In this document: piece after piece, positions 32,530-40,005 of the stretch
How positions within the stretch are numbered: position 1 is the first letter of the stretch
Layout: each line of letters starts with the position of its first letter
From: Flammula alnicola
Taxonomy: Eukaryota; Basidiomycota; Agaricomycetes; Agaricales; Strophariaceae
Reading direction: 5' to 3'
NCBI GenBank assembly: GCA_015499995.1
Contig: JADNRV010000390.1
Coordinates: 1-40,005 of the forward strand
DNA length: 40,005 nt
The notes under the pieces: model-generated
Seen by the model: the letters and a program-made list of their open reading frames with translations, nothing else
The model's database searches: none
Told to the model about the DNA's origin: nothing
Made by a program: the position numbers and the translations under genes

Positions 32530-32944
32530 ATCTTTGGACATGTCGGGAATATGGCGGAAGATCCTCACGCGATCTCAGGGTACGCTTTCATTCTTCACGA
32601 TGGCCTATTTCCTGGACCACGAAATGTCAAACAAATCATTTCCCTATCTACCACGGATTCCGAATGGGTCGCCGCTACTCACGCCGCAGAGGAAGCATTG
32701 GATTCTCTTTTCTGACAACCAGTCTGCGATCGCACTCTCGAAAGACCACCAATACCACGCCCGTACGAAACATATCGACATCCGATTTCATTTCATCCGC
32801 TGGATCGTCGAAAACGGTTCTTTGCGTCAAGTTATCTACTGCCCTACTGATGAAATGGTGGCCGACACGTTAACAAAAGCTTTACCCTCTCCAAAAGTCA
32901 AGCATTTCACATCCGAACTGGGGCTCGGGCTCGTTTCGTTTTGA
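32530..32944 (+). mobile_element. Ty1/copia retrotransposon remnant (RNase H end of Pol)
   Basis: The first segment reads AEDPHAISGYAFILHDG and then IISLSTTDSEWVAATHAAEE, the copia RNase H start. About 20-25 residues are missing, with a change of frame near 32700. The second segment reads DNQSAIALSKDHQYHARTKH, HFIRWIVENGSL, YCPTDEMVADTLTKALP and ends at a TGA (32942-32944). These are hallmark motifs of fungal copia polyproteins. Integrase and reverse transcriptase are absent from the window, so only the 3' end of the element survives. Confidence 0.88.
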
Positions 32945-33300
32945 GCGTTGGATTATCACAGGCAAACCTGGAACGAGACTCGAACACGCTATGCGCGCAC
33001 TCGGACTAAGGGCGGTGTCTACTGGGACAAAGCGTATGGCCTGTTTTGCTCCCGTCGTTCCTGTTCCGTATTCATCTTAGATATACATTTTATCTTCTCT
33101 CTTACCTTGTGGTTTCGTATCGCCTCACGGCATATTCTGTCCGTTATCTTTTTCGTAGACTACATACTGTCAAGTATTTATACCTTTTCACTTCGTTGAA
33201 GCACCTCAGTCATTTTCCCCCAAACGACTGAGGTGAGATCTTTGCTTTATTTACTTGTTCTTATCATTTACTTATGATACCTTAGTATTCGTCTATAGAT
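32945..33300. repeat. Possible 3' LTR of the copia remnant
   Basis: A purine-rich tract (ACTAAGGGCGG, about 33003-33013) is followed by TGTCTACTGGGAC, which has the layout of a polypurine tract and LTR start. No second copy of this sequence is seen in the window, so LTR identity and its 3' boundary are unproven. A 10 bp stem (CACCTCAGTC at 33202-33211, inverse at 33226-33235, 14 nt loop) lies within it. Confidence 0.4.
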
Positions 33301-33476
33301 TCCTACATCATTCTGTCCACGAGGTTGACTGTGGCTCCATTGAGCCTGCCGATGCTCCCTGTAGACTTGTTTTGGAAAAGGTATGAGATAAACACAGTAT
33401 TTTATTTGACGTAGCGAACGCGTTGAATAATATTGTACAAAGCTCTGAATGCGATTTGATTTCAGCTGCATCATCC

Positions 33477-34752
33477 TCAATCCCAGCCACTCTGGGCCCA
33501 GCTGCGGGTAAGGATCTCCTCAGCACTTGCCCTATCTGTGGGCTTGATCGCAAGACACGATCTCAGGAACGAAGCGATGGGAGAGACATCTTTCTCTGCT
33601 ATCGTTCCGCATTCGGTGAGTAGGCTCTCGAGCTTCCCAAGAGTCTCTTTTGCCGTCGCGACGGGCGAGGCGATGTATGAATCGGAGAAAAGTGGGCGCC
33701 CCGTCAATATAAGATATGTCTATCGAAGAGGATAATAACTCTTGGAACGGAATCGACAAAGTGAAACGAGACACTCACAGTGCATCCCAACATCCATACG
33801 TCAGATTTTCCATCAATCCTTCTACCTCCGCTTTGGAGCACTTCCGGGGCAAGGAAGTCCTTACGAACGTCCGAGGTCCCAACAGGACCACCTATCGGAT
33901 GCGCTAGAATATCTATTGTTTAGTTGGTAAATTTGAAAGTGAGCAAGATCCATACCACGTGCAAAATTGCTCAAGTAGGTTGTTGCACAGTCAATATGAT
34001 CTTCCGGACAATCCCATGTGAAGCCGTGTGGGATGGGTTGAGATATGACTGAGGGGTATGTGACACCATCGCTGCCGACAATGTTCTCCGCTCTCTTGCT
34101 CTTGGACTGCCCCAGTACTTTGCGAATAGCATCACCGGTTTGGACACACGAGATGAGGAAATTATCTGGGGTAACAGCTGAAAAGCAATCGAGAAATCAG
34201 TAGTAGAGCAAAATCTAATAATTGATTATGCCCACCACCATGAATGATCTTCAGCAGAGCAAGTTGGGCCAGTCTTTCCGATATGTTACTTACAACCCTT
34301 TGGACAGTATAGACAGGCAAATACTCTCCGTCGTAGGCGTTGGTAAGCCGGAGATCCTCAACTGAAGATCCACAAACGTGAAAAACGAGACAAAGATGTC
34401 TCTTCCCTTTGGCATCGTGTTCGTAAAAGTAGCTCTGCATTTTGGGAATACCTCTTGATATGTTCTTTACAGGACCAAGGAGGATGTTGCGCTCGTTGTT
34501 GCCCGTCGAGTCGTCCGTTGCCGCAACAGTCAAGATCTTGATCGCTTCGTATGACCCTAAACTTGATTTATGGTCGAGTGCGAGCCAGGTGGATGATCGC
34601 GGGCCCCATCCAAGCTTGCGGGTGATCGTCCATTGACCATCCTTGAGGGTTTGGCCGGGCTGAGCGGCGAAATAGCCCACTAGTGAGTCGAGGGGTTCTT
34701 CAGGGAAGACGGACATCGCAGAAGTTGGGGAGCAAGCTTGGTCCATCTCCAT
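33477..34752 (-). CDS. SRPK-like pseudokinase
   Basis: Exons 34236-34752, 33956-34177, 33779-33903 and 33477-33719 join in phase to 368 residues, starting at the ATG before MEMDQ. The N-lobe has LGWGPRSSTWLALD (47-60) and the ATP-anchoring Lys in EAIKIL (Lys72). The catalytic loop reads HGAVTPDNFL (171-180) where active kinases have HxDxKPDN, so the catalytic Asp and following Lys are Ala and Thr. The DFG position reads SNFA (242-245), losing the Mg-binding Asp. APEVL (265-269), DVWMLGC (281-287), LTGRPLF and the CLAIKPTDRASAEEIL sub-domain XI segment remain. Mushroom genomes hold many SRPK-related kinase-like proteins of this kind. The fold should be intact and may bind nucleotide or partners; loss of phosphotransfer is inferred. 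No frame damage. Confidence 0.85.
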
Positions 34753-35757
34753 ATTTGAAGGACTCGCGGCATCAATAGATGTTGATGTGACCTGAACGTT
34801 GAACAATTGTAGGCTGTGTGCGATAACAGAGGCTGCGTGCCAATCTGGCAGCCAGCGCTACTTTAATAGCAAAGATGGACCCACAATGATGGCAGGCGTA
34901 TTATTGTCGAGTACTACAGCAGCACTATTACTTAAATCTTGAGAAGGCGCATCACTCATATCCTGCCAGGGTTGACCTTACCGCCGAAGTGGCGCGACTC
35001 CGTCGTACTGCCATGCGTAAGCAGTGGCCCGCTAACACAAGTTAGTTGGTTCGCCCACACTGGCAGCAACCTTAACAAAAAAAAATCGACCCCGGGTTCT
35101 TTTTTTCGATCCCGGTGCCCCCTTGAGCTATTGAGGCCCTTCATGGGATCGGATGTTGCTCCGTTTCGTGTTTGTTCCTCGTATGAACCGGGTGGGTCAT
35201 GGAGGTGGGACCACCCTACTGCCATGGAACTAAGGGATGGCTTCGATGATATCATGAAATTCTAAGGGACGTGACGAAGCGGTGTTGACTTGACTTTTTT
35301 GTATCTCACCCAAGGCTCTGAATTTTGTCAAATTTCTTTCTTGAGAGTGTTTTACAGGAGTGAGCTCATGGCTAAGCTAAATATGTTCGCTGTGTGAAAG
35401 GTTCTCGATGAAAGACGTGATGATTTCTATCTACCCTCAGGAGCTGTACTAAAGCCGGAATGTTCTAACTCACGGTCATTCTTCGTTGGGTGGCTTTGCC
35501 TCCTGGCCAATGTTAGGTATTCGGAAGAGCTCGTCAAAGCCGTTCATCGAGCAGCTTCGTCATAAGACCGCGGAAGTTCCCAGAAGTGCAAAATTAGCGC
35601 GGGTAGCTATTACTCAGTACCTTTGTAGAGTCGAAGAAAGTTGTATGTAATGAAATGAAATAGATATTGTAGAAATAGTGCACCGCCCAAGGTCGCAGCA
35701 CGAAATGAACTATCAAACCTTCGGCTTTATTACAAGAAAGGGCGATGTTGCTAGCAG
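34753..35757. other. Intergenic, no feature seen
   Basis: Contains an A9 run and a T7 run near 35077-35106, each followed by a CCCGG-containing tract, suggesting a small hairpin. No gene supported. The segment holds the promoter of the pseudokinase gene and the 3' flank of the NACHT gene. Confidence 0.45.
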
Positions 35758-37681
35758 CTACAATGACAAAATCCGCCTCCTAAACGACCTAAACCAACCC
35801 TTCGCTCTTGAGTGCGGCCTCACGTTGTGGTGTCGACAAAAAGAGGCATAATATTCTGGGAAAGAGTCCCTCACGACTGGATGGATTATCTTGAGGTGAT
35901 GCAAATATAGCTGGCGCCCATCCTCGAAGCCCTATGCATGTCATTTAGTCGAATTCGAGAATTTATGGGAGAATATTAAACATACCAGCCCATTGAGAGC
36001 GAAGAGAAAATCTGACATTTGGGCAATCGTGATGTGTTTCGGTGGCGAGAGCTCGAATGCTAGCGCAGGTCGAAATTTCATGATATCTGTATGGAGATCT
36101 TCCGTAGGGGCCGCGTGCTTTAAGTGCTGAAGGAGCGCTGAGACTCTGTATTTCATCGGCCACTTATCGTCTGGCAAGCCGACATCGTGAGATACAGGCG
36201 TATGGACGAACGGCTGAAGATATGATGTATAGAACTTACAACTATAGCTGTGGATCTGTTCGAACCATCGGTGCGCAAACTCGGCATTGCTCATGGAAGG
36301 GTCAAGATAGAAATGCTGTGATCGGGAGGAGTCCAGGAGAAAGTCCATGAGAGACGTGTGGTGGAACGTTAGTGCGTCGCGCTCGCACGCCACAAGGGCC
36401 GTGATTTCAGTCAAGGTACTCTTGATCGCGCCAGGTTCTAGGAATAAAAAAGCTTCGATGTCGCGGACTGAAGCTAACCCGCCAAATATCCGATAGCCGA
36501 GGAATAGGAGGGCATTCTGTATGTCGGAAGCGGAGGTAAAGATGTGAGCATATAGAGCATCGAGCTCGGCGAAGGGTGTGTCATAGTGGGTAGGGCGAAG
36601 ACCCAGGATAGCCTCTAGGGTTAGCATAGGGTGTTGATGAGCCGAGGCGAGATGCTTCGTCACGGTGGAGGCGTATAGGAACTGGCCAGATGAGCGTTCG
36701 ACGAGGTGTTGTATGACCTCCGCTGCGGGCCACGCAGGGCTGAGTTTGTCCTTACACGGATGATTCTTCTTGATATCGTCGAATTTATCCTTGAGGAAGG
36801 CATGAATGTCGGCGTGGGGGAGATACGAGTCGTCCAAGGGGAGGCGCATTGTCAGATGAGTCGCGGTCTTCGAGCTGAAAGTCATCGTAAGATGCGGTTC
36901 TGGACGACTGGCCACAAGGAATAATATGGGCAATTTTGCGCTCCGCACAACGTCTATTATAGCGCGGATGATGTTAGATTGCACATGGTGGCCGTAACAT
37001 TCATCAAGGGCATCGATAACGATTACTTGTGGCGAGCTATCGTCTTCGAAAATTAAGCCTTTATTCCTGAGGTGCACGAGGGGGTCGACGACGAGAGATT
37101 TGAGCTGAGTTGCCAATGATCGCCCACATATCAGAGGATCATCATCTATGACATTCGTTATGATATCACGAGCGTCAGGGATGCTGAGTGCGAGTTGATA
37201 TGCAAGGGTGGCCACGAGATATCCCTCATGGCTACGAGTAGGGTCCGTCTTCAAGAAAAAGAAGCTGGCGAGCAAGACCTTCGCTTTCTCGCAGAGCTCA
37301 GCGATTGACTGTGCGATGGCTGACTTTCCGGACCCTGCTGGTCCATGCAGCCACATAATCCAGGCCGCACGATCTTTGCTGGCGTATATCCAGTCCATGA
37401 TACGTTTTAGGACAGCCTCCCGTGTATTTGGATGGCATTTTGGAGGGTCGAAGCGGTGATCGGATTTGTGTAAAGCGCCTGGGGCAATTCCACCTTTCAA
37501 GATTTCGAACCCGCCTATAGCTCATTAATGTATCAGATCCTCTGGTCGGCAACAGCTACGACTTCGCACCTGTAACACCATGTATGGTCCGAATAGAGTG
37601 GTCGGGTTGAGAGCTCGTCCCGCCAGCAACGGTGGTGCTTGATGACATTACCGTTTTGGTCGTTGGACGAGTAGACACCAT
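35758..37681 (-). CDS. NACHT-domain NTPase (NLR-like, no visible repeat domain)
   Basis: Exons 37570-37681, 35986-37514 and 35758-35931 join in phase to 604 residues. A short Ser/Thr-rich N-terminus is followed by RFDPPKCHPNTREAVLKRIM (58-77), the usual lead-in to the NACHT module of mushroom NLR-like proteins. Walker A is GPAGSGKS (95-102); Walker B is VIVIDALDE (201-209), with LFLVASRPEPHL as the sensor-type strand. Helical regions follow (winged-helix and superhelical parts). The third exon adds a 57-residue Arg-rich C-terminus ending in TAG; it is chosen because the GTATGT donor at 35985 and CATAG acceptor keep phase and the alternative read-through is short. There is no WD40, ankyrin or TPR array and no recognisable N-terminal effector domain. 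In fungi such STAND proteins act in self/non-self recognition and programmed cell death; the role here is inferred. The start could also be the inner ATG at 37648. Confidence 0.85.
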
Positions 37682-39236
37682 CGAGCTATGATGTGGTTGC
37701 TGAATGAGGGGTTGCCAATAGATAAGTGGCTGGAAGCAACGTCGACAAAAGCTTCAAGAACAGAGGCTGACAATTGAGGCTTTGAGACTGCCATAGGTTT
37801 CTCACACGTTTCAACAGTTGACTCGGATGTGATCTTATACGACGTATATTTAGTGAGAGGAAAATGCCATTGGCGAAAGAGGATCACATTACGCAGGGCG
37901 ACGAAGCGGCGAAATTCGAGGCTTAAGGAATGCGTGAGTTTGTTCCATAGCTTTAAAATAACAACAGGGGAGAAAACGATCAATATGAAGGACTGTTCGG
38001 GAGGCGTCGAAGGAGATGGACGGATCGCACATCTTGGTCAATATGGAATGCTCGCTGTTGTTTGGCGGGTTCTGGTTGAACTGCAAGAGCTATCCTGGTA
38101 GAAGTGGGACATGTTTGGATTTCGTGCTCGTGTCCAACCCCAGATGCTGCATCTTTCTGGTAGGTCACCCGTACCCTCAATTGCTGGGGAAAACAGTGGT
38201 TCCCTACAAATCGGAAATCCGCAATATTATACTTCTGACTCAGCCAATCTAAACAGGATGGAACATACATGGATCATGTCATACGATGGTGTCGTATTCC
38301 CATTTTTTTTGCTACAATTATCACTGTTATAAGTATAGGACGATGGTGGGTTTGGACAAGTCGAAGTTTGGTGGAAGTGATTCACGCGGCCGGGGAGTCG
38401 GGACGATGTGGACAACCCCGAAAACTCCGTACGCACGGGTGCGATCGGAATCCCGTTTGGGCTTGGTGGGCGAAATGACAAAAGTAGGTTACCATAGCAA
38501 CGAGACCTCGGCGCTCACTTACACTGACAGTATACTCATAGACGCTCGAGCAATATTGTCTTCTGTGGTCTCCAAGTTGCATGGTACTTAACAGCCACGC
38601 AGATTATAAAACAATGTTGTACGTTCACTGCATATCTCCATCAACTGCGCGACAACCTGACAATTATGAATTGATTTTTTTGCAGGCCCAACCAATACAT
38701 ACTATTACTTCTCCTTCGGAACAAGGATTCTCGATGTGCATCACATATTGTTGACGCAGCTTTTGCCTGGATAACGGCTAATTAATAAATCCAATAGAGT
38801 GAAGCCTCCTCACCATGTCCAAGCGGAAATTTGGCGGTGATGAGGGACATCTTCTGACTTTGACGTGTGAATTTTACGTTCTCTGGAATTCAAGAATAGC
38901 TCACGAATTTTTGACATTGAGATTTGCGACTTAGTACTTACGGTCCATTCATTTCATACGGCGAGTGGTGTATCATAAATTTTGAGAGGAAGTGAGCTAA
39001 CCCTGGACTAGCGTGCATTCTTGCCACGAACATCGTGAGTTTCGAATGTGGGAAAGCAGATCAGCAAGAATGCGCTTCGTGTTCACGCGCACGCTCGTCA
39101 ATGTCCAATGTCAATCGACTATGTGACACCTCCGACTCGGCTTGATGGCTCTACATTGGCGTTAAATCTTTATAAAGTCTTGATACTATGCGCTGACCTT
39201 CAGAGGGCCCTGAGATATGATCCCTTGTCGTCTCGA
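37682..39236. other. No confidently assigned gene
   Basis: On the minus strand a frame directly upstream of the NACHT start (37648-37983) and others at 37980-38481 are open and of reasonable composition, so additional 5' exons of the NACHT gene or a small separate gene are possible. I could not link them by splice sites or recognise a family. Between 38600 and 39236 I see only promoter-like sequence for the WSC gene, including TATAAA at 39169. Confidence 0.35.
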
Positions 39237-39955
39237 ATGGCATCTATCACACGATTCCTCACCGCGATCTCTAGCCTCATTCTTTCCACTCAGGTAGGCC
39301 GTCGATTTGAACATACTTTACAACGAATTTTATATATGGACTCACGGCATAGCTCACTGTGAAGGCAGCGACGGTTATACGACAGGTTGCAGATCCAAAT
39401 GGTCCAATCGCCGGTTGGACTTCCGTAGGATGCTTCACGTTTGTATATTTTTACATTGTCAGCGCTTTCTAAAGCCTAGCTTGTTCCCAGTGATCGTGGA
39501 GCCGCTCGAACCCTCAGAGCGGATTTTATGACAAATAATATTACAATGACCCCTGCGGTCTGCACCCAGTTCTGCTCCGATTCGGGTCAAGGATTCGCAG
39601 GTCTCGAAGATGGTCAGGTCAGTAATACAGAATTGCAATCCTTGGCTCCTACTCGTTAGTATACTCCTCAAGCTGACATACTATTGTATTACAGGACTGT
39701 TGTACGTATCGGATGTCCTATAGGTGTGCGAAATACTAAACTAGTAGATTTAGGGTGCGATGGAGTCATTCAGCTTACTGCGAATCAAACGGATGTCAGC
39801 GCCTGCAACGCACCGTGCACGGGAGATGGCACCCTTCTCTGTGGAGGACACAGCCGCATTGAGATCTTTACCGACGGTGCACCATCCCCGGCTATCCTGA
39901 CGGACACAGAAGATGATATCGATGAAAGCTTCTGGCAATATGTGGGGTGTTACGC
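39237..39955 (+). CDS. Secreted WSC-domain protein, 3' end beyond window
   Basis: Exons 39237-39293 (signal-peptide-like MASITRFLTAISSLILSTQ), 39353-39438, 39491-39617, 39695-39701 and 39754-39955. Together they give a complete WSC domain: GWTSVGCFTDRGAARTL, then VCTQFCSDSGQGFAGLEDGQ, then DCWCDGVIQL, then ACNAPCTGDGTLLCGG, with the eight-cysteine pattern of the family. The DCWCD junction depends on a 7 nt exon. The last exon ends WQYVGCYA, the start of a second WSC domain, and has a GTAATT donor at 39956, so the gene should continue past 40005. If that intron is not used, a TAA follows directly. WSC domains bind cell-wall carbohydrate and in basidiomycetes are often fused to oxidases or found alone in secreted proteins. 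TATAAA lies about 70 bp before the ATG. Confidence 0.8.
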
Positions 39956-40005
39956 GTAATTATGTTCAATCGCCACTTTAACTGCACGACAATGACTAAT
40001 TTTTG

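Overview
The window looks like nuclear DNA of an Agaricomycete-type basidiomycete (mushroom-forming fungus). Genes are split by many 45-60 nt GT-AG introns. The families are typical of that group: a DUF6534 seven-helix membrane protein, F-box proteins starting at an LPPEILQEIF-type motif, the TELEvvTLAFAaLtGIiYFLWWNKPL membrane family, an SRPK-like pseudokinase, a NACHT NTPase, a WSC-domain secreted protein and a fungal MscL-like channel. Family names come from recognising motifs by eye; no database search was run. I saw no rRNA, tRNA or CRISPR.

Layout. 1-5.8 kb is decayed: a DUF6534 gene (about 1.95-3.48 kb), a 932 bp inverted-repeat transposon (3756-4687) and a lectin remnant. 5.8-10.4 kb holds a cysteine-patterned small protein, a four-exon MscL-like channel, a truncated short-chain dehydrogenase and a GNAT acetyltransferase. 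10.9-17.2 kb holds two F-box genes around an intact membrane-family gene; the first F-box gene is cut inside its F-box by an 863 bp Mutator-like element. 18.2-21.4 kb holds a small tail-anchored-type protein with a hAT-type element just upstream of its start codon, then a ferritin-like secreted protein. 22.2-24.7 kb is a dead paralog of the membrane-family gene with a 654 bp inverted-repeat element at its 5' end. 25.7-29.2 kb holds an SLC35F6-type transporter and an alpha/beta hydrolase, both with very small exons. 30.7-33.2 kb is a G-alpha pseudogene followed by a copia retrotransposon remnant. 33.5-37.7 kb holds a pseudokinase and a NACHT NTPase. The window ends inside a WSC-domain gene.

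The genes do not form an obvious pathway or cluster. The strongest themes are: (1) three structurally different non-autonomous inverted-repeat transposons with readable target-site duplications, one inside a coding sequence, one in a proximal promoter or 5' UTR, and one at a pseudogene; (2) unusually small exons of 7, 10, 12, 13, 15 and 17 nt, placed by protein homology and splice sites, which automated gene callers are likely to miss; (3) a high load of decayed genes. Some single-base frameshifts could instead be assembly errors. I did not find a convincing new multi-gene system.
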